Of a stretch of 64,000 bases of DNA, positions 32,394 to 41,741 are shown in pieces. Origin of the DNA: Opitutaceae bacterium (GTDB lineage: Bacteria > Verrucomicrobiota > Verrucomicrobiia > Opitutales > Opitutaceae); contig JANQKV010000026.1 in assembly GCA_028280945.1 (NCBI GenBank), forward strand, positions 124,001-188,000, in the 5' to 3' direction. Under the pieces are notes generated by a model, which was not told the origin of the DNA, searched no databases, and was given only the letters and a program-made list of their open reading frames with translations. The stretch's first letter is position 1. Each line of letters starts with the position of its first letter. A program made the translations under genes and the position numbers.

Positions 32394-32452
32394 GCGGCTT
32401 GTCCGGCTGCCGGGTCGCTTCCGCTCCCCGTAGTCACGATAAGCCGGAGAAT

Positions 32453-32477
32453 CCGCTCGCCCGGTGGCGGCGAGCGG
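32453..32477. terminator. Stem-loop between convergent genes
   Basis: CCGCTCGCC pairs with GGCGAGCGG (9 bp) around a 7-nt loop between panB and the convergent oxidoreductase gene. No T-run is seen. Confidence 0.5.
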
Positions 32478-32528
32478 AATCGGGCCGGATGAACGATGGC
32501 CCACCGGGTGGTGGAAACGACGTGGCCC

Positions 32529-33857
32529 TCAGCCGTTGAGCACCCAGCCGTCGCGGTATTCGCGTTTCAGATACTGATTGGCCGCTTCGTGGTTGGTGAT
32601 GCGTCCGGTCCGGCCATCGTATTCGAGCCGTTCACCGGCGCGGTAGGCGACCAGTGCCAGGGCCATCTGTTCGGTCATGATGCCGTTGTAGTCGAAATTG
32701 CACGACGTCTGCAGGTCGGTCTTGCAGGCGTTGACCCACTCTTCCTGGAAGTGGCCGGCGGGCGGGGTCACTTCGTCGGTGGAGGGTGAGTTGTAGTAGG
32801 ACATGTCGGCGTCATCGCCGAACGGAATGACCATGCGGGTGCGGAAGTCGGCCACGAGGAATCCCTTGGAGCCCTTGAACATCACTCCGTGCCCGATGGC
32901 ATTAAGATCGACGTAGGGGCGCGGAGACTTGGGCATATGCCCGCCCTGGAACCAGCCGATGCGGATGGGGCCGCGCCAGTCATTGGCCGGATGATCAAAA
33001 GTGGCGGTGAGCTCAACCGGGGTGACCTCCGGGTTGAACGCCTCACCGTGGGCCGAAATTGCCGTGGGGTGACCGGCATCAACGGCTTTCCAGATGAGGT
33101 CCATGACGTGGTTGCCCATGTCGCCGACCTGGCCCGTGCCGAAGTCCCAATACATGTTCCATTCCAAGCAGCCGGCCCCGGGACGACCGGACAAATAGCC
33201 TGGATTGTAGGGGTGCTCCTGGGCGGGCCCCAACCAGAGGTCCCAATGAATATGAGCGGGTGGTTTGCCTGCGGCGGGAAGATACCCGTCGCGCCGCAGC
33301 TGGCGATCACCCCAGCCAAAGGCGGACTGCAGCTCACCGATGGCCCCGGCCTGAATGAGTTCGCGGACCCGGTCGAAATTGGGGTAGGCGTGGCGCTGGG
33401 TGCCGGCCTGGGTGGCGAGTTTGTGTTTCTTTTGCAGATAGGTTTCCCGCAGGAGCCGGGCCTCCTCGACCGTATTGCCGATGGGTTTTTCGCAGTAGAG
33501 GTGGAGGTCGCGGTTGAGCGCCCACTGGGCTACCAGCGCGTGCGTGTGGTCGGTGGTGCAGCACACCACGGCGTCGATATCCGGTTGTTCAATACACTTG
33601 CGCCAGTCCACGTAAGGCTTCGCGCCGGGAAACTCCTTCAACGCGATCGCGATCTTTTCTTCGTCGATATCGCAGACCGCGACGACGTTTTCCTTCCTCA
33701 GGGTCTCGTAGTGGGCCCGGGCACGGCCGTAGGCACCGATGAGGGCGATGTTGAGGCGGTTGTTGGGGGTGTTTTGACCAAACAGGGTGCCCGTGGGGAG
33801 GACGGTGAGACCGGCACCGAGAGTGGCCGCGTTTTGGAGGAAAGCACGACGTTTCAT
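32529..33857 (-). CDS. Gfo/Idh/MocA-family oxidoreductase with Tat-like signal
   Basis: 442 residues. The leader KRRAFLQNAATLGAGLTVL is Tat-like. The Rossmann region starts LNIALIGAYGRA, and the active-site signature is YCEKPIGNTVEEA at about 119-131. The C-terminal domain has GDMGNHVMDLIW and the substrate region found in the large exported MocA-like oxidoreductases of Planctomycetota and Verrucomicrobiota. It probably acts on a sugar or inositol in the periplasm with NAD(P) bound before export; substrate unknown. Confidence 0.9.
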   Translation of the reverse strand: MKRRAFLQNAATLGAGLTVLPTGTLFGQNTPNNRLNIALIGAYGRARAHYETLRKENVVAVCDIDEEKIAIALKEFPGAKPYVDWRKCIEQPDIDAVVCCTTDHTHALVAQWALNRDLHLYCEKPIGNTVEEARLLRETYLQKKHKLATQAGTQRHAYPNFDRVRELIQAGAIGELQSAFGWGDRQLRRDGYLPAAGKPPAHIHWDLWLGPAQEHPYNPGYLSGRPGAGCLEWNMYWDFGTGQVGDMGNHVMDLIWKAVDAGHPTAISAHGEAFNPEVTPVELTATFDHPANDWRGPIRIGWFQGGHMPKSPRPYVDLNAIGHGVMFKGSKGFLVADFRTRMVIPFGDDADMSYYNSPSTDEVTPPAGHFQEEWVNACKTDLQTSCNFDYNGIMTEQMALALVAYRAGERLEYDGRTGRITNHEAANQYLKREYRDGWVLNG

Positions 33858-34004
33858 GGTTGGAGTAGAGGTTAGAAGGAATGAGCTGAAGAAATCAACC
33901 GATCGCAGGCTGCGGATATTGGCAAAAGTGTGCGAAATTCATGTTGTTTTACCGTCGCATACGCGGAGATTTGCGGCCCGGACGTTTTCCTCCGAATCTG
34001 CGGC

Positions 34005-35018
34005 ATGCAATACCGCGAATTTGGCCGCACGGGCTTGAAGGTCTCCCCGCTTTGTCTGGGGGCGATGAATTTTGGCGGCCGCACCCCCCTGGCCGACGCC
34101 TGTGACATCGTGGACCGGGCGCTGGACGTGGGTATCAATATTATTGATACAGCAGACGTCTATGGCCGAGGAGCCAGTGAAGAGATCGTTGGCGAAGCCC
34201 TGCAACGAAACGGGCACCGCGACCGCGTGATTCTGGCAACGAAGGTACATGGGTCGATGTCCGATGAAGACCCCAACATGCAGGGGGTTTCGCGGCGCCA
34301 CATCATCGCTGCCTGCGAAGCGAGCTTACGCCGCTTGAAGACCGACTATATCGACCTTTACCAGCTGCATCGTCCCCGGACGGACTGCGCCATCGACGAA
34401 AGCCTGCGAGCACTCGACGATCTCGTCCGGGCCGGCAAGGTTCGTTACATTGGTTCCAGTTTTTTCACCTCTTGGAAATTCGTCGAATCACTTTGGGCGG
34501 CCAGGGAGTTGGGCTTAAACCGGTTTGTCAGTGAACAGCCGCCCTACACCATTTTGGATCGGCGCATCGAACGCGAACTCATCCCCATGGCGCTTACCCA
34601 CAGCATCGCCTTGATGACCTTTTCGCCGCTTGCGGGAGGCATGTTGTCGGGTAAATACACATCGGCCAATCCTCCGGAGGGAACTCGGTTTGCCGACACG
34701 TCGAACTGGCGCAACGCGATGCGGATTTCGGATCCGATCGTTGCCGCGGCTGACCGGGTCAAGGAGTTGGCTGCACAGAAGGAAACCTCGGTGGCGGCAT
34801 TCGCCACTGCCTGGGTGGCTCGACGTCCTGGCGTTTCGAGCGTAATCATTGGTCCAAGGAATGCGGACCAGTTGGAGGATTACCTGGCTTCGCTCGACGT
34901 CGCGATCACGGCAGAACAAGATCGAGCCATCGACGAGATTGTGCCTCCAGGTGAGCATATTTCACCGTTTTACCAGACCGATTTCGGTGACTTTGGTCCT
35001 AATCGCCACCGGTGGTGA
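34005..35018 (+). CDS. Aldo/keto reductase
   Basis: 337 residues from the ATG at 34005, where MQYREFGRTGLKVSPLCLG matches the family start. The catalytic tetrad is visible as Asp in IDTADVYGRG, Tyr in the same motif, Lys in LATKVHG and His in LYQLHRPR. The NADP-binding IIGPRNADQLEDYL segment is near the C-terminus. It reduces aldehydes or ketones; the natural substrate is unknown. Confidence 0.93.
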   Translation: MQYREFGRTGLKVSPLCLGAMNFGGRTPLADACDIVDRALDVGINIIDTADVYGRGASEEIVGEALQRNGHRDRVILATKVHGSMSDEDPNMQGVSRRHIIAACEASLRRLKTDYIDLYQLHRPRTDCAIDESLRALDDLVRAGKVRYIGSSFFTSWKFVESLWAARELGLNRFVSEQPPYTILDRRIERELIPMALTHSIALMTFSPLAGGMLSGKYTSANPPEGTRFADTSNWRNAMRISDPIVAAADRVKELAAQKETSVAAFATAWVARRPGVSSVIIGPRNADQLEDYLASLDVAITAEQDRAIDEIVPPGEHISPFYQTDFGDFGPNRHRW

Positions 35019-35081
35019 CGCAGGATGGCACCCCTCGATCACTCTGCGAAAAATCTACGATATTCTACTTAGACTTTTAGG

Positions 35082-36794
35082 GTGGAGACCCTAGTCGACG
35101 AGCCCAACGCTGTCGGCCTGTTGAATGAAATCACGCGAGTCTTCAGAGCCCTAGCCACCACGGCTGCTGCCTTGGCAGGAGAGGGATTGCTCCTCGCCAA
35201 CGAGGACATGGACAGTCGGCTTGAATTGACGTCGGAAGAATGCGCGTGGATCGCAGCTAATCCGGTGATTCGCGTGGGCATGGATGACGGGTATCCGCCG
35301 GCCAACTTTTGGGACGAAAATGGTGAGGTGAGGGGAATCGATATTGATTTCCTGGACGCCATCGCAGAACTGGCGGGGCTGGAGTTTGAGTTTGTTCGCT
35401 TGGATTCCTGGCCGGAGGCGGTGAGGTCCATTCGGAACCGCGAGATCGATCTGATCACGTGCGTGACGCGATCGGAAGAACGGGAGGAGTTTCTGGTGTT
35501 TACCGAAGTCTACTACGACTACCCGATTGCGATCATTACGCGTTCTGAATCGGAATTCTTCTCCACCCCGTCCGCCGTGCGGGGGCGCCGGGTGGCCGTG
35601 CCGGAGGGGTTTGTCACCCACGAGGTGATGGAGTCCATCGGCTGGGACGTGGAGGTGATGCGGGTCCCCACAATCCAGGACGCCTACCTCGCGGTATCGA
35701 CGGGCCAGTGCTACGCGACGGTCGCCAACCTCGGCAACGCCAGCTACCTCATCCCGCGATTGGGCATCACCAATTTAAAAATCTCCGGGGTCATGCCCGA
35801 GTTTACCCGGTCGCGCTTTGCGGTGCGCAAGGATTGGGCGATTCTCGCCGGGATCATCGACAAGTATTTTGCGTCGCTTTCCGAAGTGGAGCGCAACGCC
35901 GTGGTGGAAAAGTGGGTTCGGTTGGACGTGCCGACCGCCACGTTCAACTGGGATTTGGCGCTGCGCATCGGGTTGGGAATCGTGCTGTTTGGCGGCGGTA
36001 TCCTTTGGGCGGTGTTTTGGCGGAACCGGCAACTGCGCCGACAGCTCCAGGAACGCGAACGCTACCAATCCGCGTTGGAAGAAGCCCACGATCGGGTCAC
36101 CCGCCTGAGCGAAGAAAAAACGGACCTGCTCCACATGGTGGCGCACGACATGCGCGGACCCTTGATGACGTTTCAGACGGGAGTCGGTTTGGTGAAGTCG
36201 CGCTCCCAGGAGAGCGGCGATGCCGATACCTTGACGGTCTTGCAGCGCATGGAACGCCAAAGCGAAGCCATGCAAGGGCTGGTCAATGGGTTGCTCGATG
36301 TCGAAGCGATCGAGAATGGCAGTCGCCGGCTTTCGCTCTCGCTGGTGAACATGCGGGCGGTGGTGGAACAAGTCATCGAGAGCTTCGACGAGTTTGTTCG
36401 ACGCAAAAAAATCGAGTTGGAGTGGTCAGCCCCGGTCGGTTCCCACAAGGTCATGGCTGACAGGGTGGCGTTGCGACAGGTGATCGAAAATCTGCTCAGC
36501 AACGCGCTCAAGTATTCCCCGATGGGCGGCAGCGTTGTCGTGCGATTGATCGAACAGGAGGACATGTTGCAGCTCGAGGTTCAGGACAACGGCCCGGGGA
36601 TCGGCCCCGAGGAGTTTCCGCAGTTGTTCGAGAAGTTCAGCCGGTTGAGTGCGCGCCCGACCGATGGCGAGAGCTCGCACGGAATCGGCCTCTACATTGT
36701 GCAGGCACTCGTGTCGTCGATGGCCGGCAAGGTCTGGTGCGAAAGCCAACTCGGCAAAGGAGCCACCTTCTTTCTTTCGTTACCGCGCGTGTAG
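35082..36794 (+). CDS. Sensor histidine kinase with SBP_bac_3-type sensor domain
   Basis: 570 residues; GTG start at 35082, as an in-frame stop lies just upstream. Residues about 60-285 resemble the solute-binding family 3 fold (IRVGMDDGYPPANFWDENGE). A membrane helix at about 296-316 and a short coiled coil follow. The kinase core has the H-box LLHMVAHDMRGPLM (phospho-His in AHD) and the N and G boxes LLSNALKYSP, DNGPGIG and GIGLYIVQAL. No response regulator is adjacent. The N-terminus lacks a convincing signal peptide although the sensor domain is expected to be periplasmic. Confidence 0.88.
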   Translation: METLVDEPNAVGLLNEITRVFRALATTAAALAGEGLLLANEDMDSRLELTSEECAWIAANPVIRVGMDDGYPPANFWDENGEVRGIDIDFLDAIAELAGLEFEFVRLDSWPEAVRSIRNREIDLITCVTRSEEREEFLVFTEVYYDYPIAIITRSESEFFSTPSAVRGRRVAVPEGFVTHEVMESIGWDVEVMRVPTIQDAYLAVSTGQCYATVANLGNASYLIPRLGITNLKISGVMPEFTRSRFAVRKDWAILAGIIDKYFASLSEVERNAVVEKWVRLDVPTATFNWDLALRIGLGIVLFGGGILWAVFWRNRQLRRQLQERERYQSALEEAHDRVTRLSEEKTDLLHMVAHDMRGPLMTFQTGVGLVKSRSQESGDADTLTVLQRMERQSEAMQGLVNGLLDVEAIENGSRRLSLSLVNMRAVVEQVIESFDEFVRRKKIELEWSAPVGSHKVMADRVALRQVIENLLSNALKYSPMGGSVVVRLIEQEDMLQLEVQDNGPGIGPEEFPQLFEKFSRLSARPTDGESSHGIGLYIVQALVSSMAGKVWCESQLGKGATFFLSLPRV

Positions 36795-36846
36795 ACAACG
36801 GCGATTTGTCCTTGCACCGTCGGGAAGGGTTTAGGCTGATCAAAGC

Positions 36847-37845
36847 ATGAATTTTGCGGTCATCGGTGCCGGCGCTTGGGGCACGGCCATGGCGGTTCAC
36901 CTTTCGAAGCTCGGTCACACGGTGACACTGGTGCCGCGCCGGTTTGAACAGGCGCTGCAGCTCTCTTCCGATCGCGAGAATCCTGATTATCTGCCGGGAG
37001 TGGCTTTGCCGCCCAGCCTGCAGTTGGGCCATGAGCTGGTGCCGGTCATGATGGAAGCCCAGGTGGTTTTGTTGGCCTGCCCGGCCCAGGCGCTGCGCGA
37101 GACGGCAAAACGCCTCAAGGACTCATTGAAGTATGCCACTGAACTCAAACTGCTCGTGAGTTTGGCGAAAGGTTTGGAGCTGGGCACGCATGACCGTCCC
37201 ACCCAAGTCATCCAGTCGGTCCTGCCGCAGCTGCCGGTCGGAGCGCTCACCGGGCCGACCAACGCCAATGAAGTTGGTCGGGGTTTGCCTGCCGCAATGG
37301 TGCTGGCGGCGACGGTCGAAGATGAATTGGCGGCCCATGTGCAAAGCCAACTGAGCGGACCCACGCTGCGCGTTTACACGGGGGCTGACTTGATCGGGGT
37401 GGAGCTGGGAGGCTGCCTGAAAAACATTTATGCCATCGGCGCCGGCATTTGCGATGGCTTGAAGTTGGGCGACAATACCAAGGCGGCCATGTTGACACGC
37501 GCCTTGGCGGAGATGGTGCGAGTGGGTGCGGGACTCGGGGCCCAGGCCGAGACATTTTACGGTTTGAGCGGCTTTGGCGACCTGGTGGCCACCTGTCATG
37601 GCAGCTGGAGCCGCAATCGCCAGTTTGGTGAACAAATCGGGCAGGGCGCTTCAATCACTGATCTCATGGCGGACCGCAAAACCGTGGTTGAAGGTTACAA
37701 GACCACGGAGTCGTTTCACGAATTGTGCCGCGACAAAAAGATCGAAGCCCCGATTATGCACGAAATCTACCAGACGCTCTTCGCCGACAAATCACCCGCG
37801 TTGGCCCTGCAGGATCTCATGCTGCGCGAACTCAAGCGGGAGTAA
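36847..37845 (+). CDS. gpsA: Glycerol-3-phosphate dehydrogenase [NAD(P)+]
   Basis: 332 residues. The NAD site FAVIGAGAWGTAMAVHL is at the N-terminus. The substrate-binding region is LKNIYAIGAGICDGLKLGDNTKAA, and FYGLSGFGDLVATC carries the other family signature. It makes sn-glycerol-3-phosphate for phospholipids. It follows the histidine kinase gene by 52 bp. Confidence 0.97.
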   Translation: MNFAVIGAGAWGTAMAVHLSKLGHTVTLVPRRFEQALQLSSDRENPDYLPGVALPPSLQLGHELVPVMMEAQVVLLACPAQALRETAKRLKDSLKYATELKLLVSLAKGLELGTHDRPTQVIQSVLPQLPVGALTGPTNANEVGRGLPAAMVLAATVEDELAAHVQSQLSGPTLRVYTGADLIGVELGGCLKNIYAIGAGICDGLKLGDNTKAAMLTRALAEMVRVGAGLGAQAETFYGLSGFGDLVATCHGSWSRNRQFGEQIGQGASITDLMADRKTVVEGYKTTESFHELCRDKKIEAPIMHEIYQTLFADKSPALALQDLMLRELKRE

Positions 37846-38014
37846 GATACTCTCCGGTAGTGTTCGTAGCCAAGACCCGTCCGTCCGATGGGGGCATGCC
37901 GTTAAAATGTGCACGAAGGCCAAGCCGGAATGCATCTTTTTCGGCGTGACCCCTTCCTCCCGATTGCAGCCAACCTGACCACACGATTACACTACCGCAG
38001 TCGGTTGCTTGAAC

Positions 38015-38197
38015 TCAACGAGCCAAAATCCCCGTCAGCAGCCCGGCACCACCAGCAAACAGCAGCCCCAGCACCGCAAAAAAGAGATAGAAAAGGATGA
38101 CCGCCGGAATCGCGGCGAACATGATCTTCAGCATAATGGAGACGAGTCGACCGAAGGGGATGTCGATGTCGCGAATGACTACGGTATCGTTTTGCAT
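38015..38197 (-). CDS. Small membrane protein downstream of symporter
   Basis: 60 residues from the ATG at 38197; MTKCSHSLI at 38224 would be an alternative start. A polar N-terminus of about 20 residues is followed by two closely spaced hydrophobic segments (IMLKIMFAAIPAVILFYLFFAVLGLLFAG, broken at Pro). No family is recognised. It is co-oriented with and 93 bp downstream of the SSS symporter gene. Confidence 0.55.
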   Translation of the reverse strand: MQNDTVVIRDIDIPFGRLVSIMLKIMFAAIPAVILFYLFFAVLGLLFAGGAGLLTGILAR

Positions 38198-38290
38198 GAT
38201 CAAAGAATGGGAACACTTGGTCAAACGGCCCCAACCGGGCGGTTCTTGCAGAAAAAATGTTGGGAGTGCGATCGATGATCGAATCGCAGC

Positions 38291-40018
38291 TCACTTCGCC
38301 AATTGCCGGGGCACGCGGATGTGTTCGACTTCCTCCTGGACCTCGGCGGGGGGCTCCGGGGTCAAGCGCATCACAAACTGGGCGACAACGAAGTTGAGCA
38401 CCATGCCTATGGTGCCGATGCCTTCGGGGGAAATCCCAAACAGCCAATGCTCCGGACTGTTTTTCTCCGGCGAGACGAACTTGAAGTAGATGATGTAGGT
38501 CGCAGTGAAAATGATGCCGACAATCATGCCGCTGACGGCTCCTTCCCGGTTCATCTTTTTCTGGAAGATGCCCATGAGAATCGCGGGGAAGAACGATGCG
38601 GCTGCGAGACCAAACGCAAACGCGACCACCTGTGCCACAAAGCCCGGCGGGTTGATGCCAAAGTAGGCCGCAATGGTGACCGCCACCGCCGCGCCGATCC
38701 GGGCACATAGCAATTCACCTTTTTCCGACAGGTCGGGTTTCAGACATCGCTTCACCAGATCGTGAGCGAAGGCGGTTGAAATGACGAGCAACAGGCCGGC
38801 GGCGGTGGACAACGCGGCGGCCAGTCCGCCCGCCGCCACCAGCCCAACGACCCAGTTGGGGAGTCGGGCGATTTCGGGATTCGCCAGTACCATGATGTCG
38901 CGGTTGATGGTCAGCTCATTGCCCTTCCATCCCGCCGCCGCCGCCTCGGCCTGAAACTGCGGGTCGGTGTTCCGGTCGTTGTAATACTGGATGCGGCCGT
39001 CGCCGTTTTTGTCCTCAAACTTCACCAGCCCCGTGATCTCCCATTTTTTGAACCATTCGGGAATTTCGGCGTAGCTGGCGTTGTTGACGGTATTGATGAG
39101 GTTGGTGCGCGCGAACGCCGCCACCGCCGGTGCCGAGGTGTAGAGGATGGCAATAAACAGCAGCGCCCAGAACGCCGAGATGCGGGCGCCGCTCACATTC
39201 GGTACGGTGTAGAATCGCACGATAACGTGAGGCAGACCCGCCGTTCCCACCATCAAGGCCAAGGTGATGGCCGCCACATCGATGACGGGTTTCACACCGC
39301 TTGTGTAAGCGGCGAATCCCAGTTCGACGTGCAGGTTGTCGAGACGATCGAGCAGGTATTCACCCGATCCGTCCGTCATGGTGCTGCCGAAACCCAACTG
39401 GGGAATCGGGGTGCCGGTCATCATCAGCGCCAGGAACACCGCGGGCACGGTGAAGGCGAAGATCAGCACGCAATACTGGGCGACCTGTGTGTAAGTGATG
39501 CCCTTCATGCCGCCAAGCACGGCGTAGACGAAGACAATGCCCGTTCCGATCAAAACCCCCTGGGTCAGCGGCACTTCCAGGAACCGCGAAAACACGATGC
39601 CCACCCCCTGCATTTGCCCGGCCACGTAGGTGAACGAGACCATGATTGCGCACAGCACGGCCACGACCCGGGCGGTCTGGGAATAGTAGCGGTCACCCAC
39701 AAAATCCGGCACCGTGAACTTGCCGAACTTGCGCAGGTAGGGTGCGAGCAGGAGGGCGAGCAGCACGTAGCCGCCGGTCCAGCCCATGAGATAAACTCCG
39801 CCGTCGCGGCCGGCGAAGGAGATGATGCCGGCCATCGAAATGAACGACGCCGCGCTCATCCAATCGGCCGCCGTGGCCATGCCGTTGTGAATCGGTTTTA
39901 CGCCGCCGCCGGAAACGTAGAAGTCCTTGGTCGAGCCCGCGCGGGAACGGTAGGCGATGTAGAGGTAGAGGGTGAAGGACAGTCCTACGATGACGTAGGT
40001 CCAAGTTTGAACAGACAT
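38291..40018 (-). CDS. Sodium:solute symporter large subunit (VC_2705/ActP-like)
   Basis: 575 residues with about 13 membrane segments. SSS-family marks are FYVSGGGVKPIHNGMATAAD, WMSAASFISMAG, and GMKGITYTQVAQY, and PHVIVRFYTVP in the core. A hydrophilic insert (about 330-385) lies between helices, as in the VC_2705 subgroup that works with a DUF4212 small subunit. Sodium-driven uptake of a carboxylate such as acetate is the family role. Its small-subunit gene is present but lies beyond an intervening PEP-CTERM gene. Confidence 0.92.
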   Translation of the reverse strand: MSVQTWTYVIVGLSFTLYLYIAYRSRAGSTKDFYVSGGGVKPIHNGMATAADWMSAASFISMAGIISFAGRDGGVYLMGWTGGYVLLALLLAPYLRKFGKFTVPDFVGDRYYSQTARVVAVLCAIMVSFTYVAGQMQGVGIVFSRFLEVPLTQGVLIGTGIVFVYAVLGGMKGITYTQVAQYCVLIFAFTVPAVFLALMMTGTPIPQLGFGSTMTDGSGEYLLDRLDNLHVELGFAAYTSGVKPVIDVAAITLALMVGTAGLPHVIVRFYTVPNVSGARISAFWALLFIAILYTSAPAVAAFARTNLINTVNNASYAEIPEWFKKWEITGLVKFEDKNGDGRIQYYNDRNTDPQFQAEAAAAGWKGNELTINRDIMVLANPEIARLPNWVVGLVAAGGLAAALSTAAGLLLVISTAFAHDLVKRCLKPDLSEKGELLCARIGAAVAVTIAAYFGINPPGFVAQVVAFAFGLAAASFFPAILMGIFQKKMNREGAVSGMIVGIIFTATYIIYFKFVSPEKNSPEHWLFGISPEGIGTIGMVLNFVVAQFVMRLTPEPPAEVQEEVEHIRVPRQLAK

Positions 40019-40384
40019 ATACAGATGGGGCAGCGGCGGTCGGGAGGGGGGAGGCGAAGCGACTCTCTAGGGCGAATCGACATTCGGTTAAAGCCAGAGG
40101 AGTGATGCGGCGAGGAAAAGAAAAGCACAGAAGTGTGAGTCGTTGCGGAGCCGCTGAAACGTAATAATTGGAACATTGGTCGTCTGTGGGCGGGAAACCG
40201 ATGGGAGGGCATTTTTGATCAAGGAAGCCAATCCCTTGGTGGAGCCCCATTAGATACCATAATTCTTAACTCCCAACGCTTTTCCCTGAAAGAAATGATC
40301 GAGAGAATGCGTTTACCGTAAGGTAGGAGCTATTTCCGCTCTGGATGTCCAAATAAAATCGCAAGAAGTAAGGAAATCACGTCA
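40019..40384. other. 366-bp divergent intergenic region
   Basis: Lies between the leftward symporter gene and the rightward PEP-CTERM gene. No supported gene or RNA was seen. AAGGAAATCACGTC before the ATG at 40385 is a plausible ribosome-binding site. The right half is visibly AT-richer than the left. Confidence 0.6.
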
Positions 40385-41443
40385 ATGAAAGGGTTCATTG
40401 GGTTCTGTGCAACTCTCACAGCGGCGATTGGTCTCGTTACCGGACCGGCATACGCCGTTGTTCTCCTCATTAGTTCTGACAATTCGGGTAATAACCTAAT
40501 ATATCGCTACAATGTTGGAGAGAGGGGATCGGTGACGCTCGATACGTCTTTCACTGGCTACATGAATGCCCCGACTAATATGGCCTTATCGGGCGACGGA
40601 GAGTTGTTTGTGACAAATGCGGTTACGGATTGGTTTACGAGGTTTTCTGATCCAGCCGGAAACGCCCGGAGCAATGGAATCAGCGATCAGCAGCTTGATG
40701 CACCAGTTGATCTATTCTTTCGGAATGGGGATATGTATGTTTTGGATGAAGGGGTTTTGAAGCGCTATGTTTTTGATCTAGGAGGTACGGCAAGCAAGCT
40801 CACACAGTATTCTCTCGGCGTGGCTACACCTGGAGGAACCGATGGTGCGGGTTCTCATGCTTTGTTCCTCGCCCCTTGGGGAGAGCTTTTGGTGACGCAC
40901 AACAAAGACCGAATAGACCGTTACGCATTTGATGGTGGCGGTGCGATATCGTATCTCGGCGACATCAGTGATACTGCTCTCAATAACGGACTTCAGATGG
41001 CATATTACGATGGTGAACTCTTCGTGGCCAACAATGATTCAAACGGAATTCTTCGTTACTTGATCAACGGATACGGCTCGTGGACACCGAATGGATACAT
41101 TGCGTCGATCCAAAGTCCGTTCGATCTCGCTTTCTCTCCGTGGGGGGAACTCTACGTCACCAGCGATCACTTTTCAACTGACGATCTTATTACCGTCTTT
41201 GGTTTTAGCGAAAGTGGAGAGGTGGCTTGGAGCGAGTCGTTCACTCTTCCCGATGGTGCCAGTGCAAACGGACTCTTGTTTTTGACCGCAGTGCCTGAGC
41301 CTGCCCATGTTGGACTGGGTTTCGCAGTGGCTAGTTTGGCCTTCGTCGCTTGGCGACGGAGAAAGCCATTCTGGGGGATTAGTCCTCGTGCACGTCGTAT
41401 TGGCGATCGAGTTGGTTCATCCGCCAAACGTAGCAGGCGATGA
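40385..41443 (+). CDS. PEP-CTERM protein with NHL-like repeats, C-terminus run on
   Basis: 352 residues. The signal peptide ends GPAYA. The body repeats LFVTN/LFVANND/LYVTSD strands roughly every 45-60 residues, suggesting a beta-propeller like NHL or SMP-30 domains. The PEP-CTERM tail VPEPAHVGLGFAVASLAFVAWRRRK should end at the Arg cluster but continues about 20 residues, encoded by the antisense strand of the DUF4212 gene. The gene is AT-richer than its neighbours and separates two genes normally adjacent, so insertion is likely. Confidence 0.85.
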   Translation: MKGFIGFCATLTAAIGLVTGPAYAVVLLISSDNSGNNLIYRYNVGERGSVTLDTSFTGYMNAPTNMALSGDGELFVTNAVTDWFTRFSDPAGNARSNGISDQQLDAPVDLFFRNGDMYVLDEGVLKRYVFDLGGTASKLTQYSLGVATPGGTDGAGSHALFLAPWGELLVTHNKDRIDRYAFDGGGAISYLGDISDTALNNGLQMAYYDGELFVANNDSNGILRYLINGYGSWTPNGYIASIQSPFDLAFSPWGELYVTSDHFSTDDLITVFGFSESGEVAWSESFTLPDGASANGLLFLTAVPEPAHVGLGFAVASLAFVAWRRRKPFWGISPRARRIGDRVGSSAKRSRR

Positions 41444-41639
41444 TGCCCACGAAGACGTAGATCGAACCTTGTTGCGCCATCCAGAAGCCGAGTTTGAAGC
41501 CGGCGAACTCGATCTGGTCCAACGTATCAGCCAGGAATATTCCACAGCCGAAGGACACGAATGCCCAGATCACGAGCAGGGTGGCGAGAAGACGAAGGTT
41601 AGCCCGCCAATGTGCGCGGCGATTTTCAGGGGTAGCCAT
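41379..41639 (-). CDS. DUF4212 small subunit of sodium/solute symporter
   Basis: 86 residues from the ATG at 41639. Two membrane helices are present with the family pattern AHWRANLRLLATLLVIWAFVSF, FGCGIFLAD, GFKLGFWMAQQGSIYVFV and the C-terminal YVWRMNQLDRQYDV. DUF4212 proteins accompany VC_2705-type symporters, normally directly upstream. Here the large subunit starts 1.36 kb further on. The last 65 bp overlap the 3' end of the PEP-CTERM gene on the other strand. Confidence 0.9.
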   Translation of the reverse strand: MATPENRRAHWRANLRLLATLLVIWAFVSFGCGIFLADTLDQIEFAGFKLGFWMAQQGSIYVFVGIIACYVWRMNQLDRQYDVHED

Positions 41640-41741
41640 GGGGGGAAATCGATGCCGACAGGCTTCGCAACCGTCAATTGCCGAGTCGCCGCCTGCGTTG
41701 AACATTGTGAATCATGCCCGACGGGTTCATGCCGGAAACCG

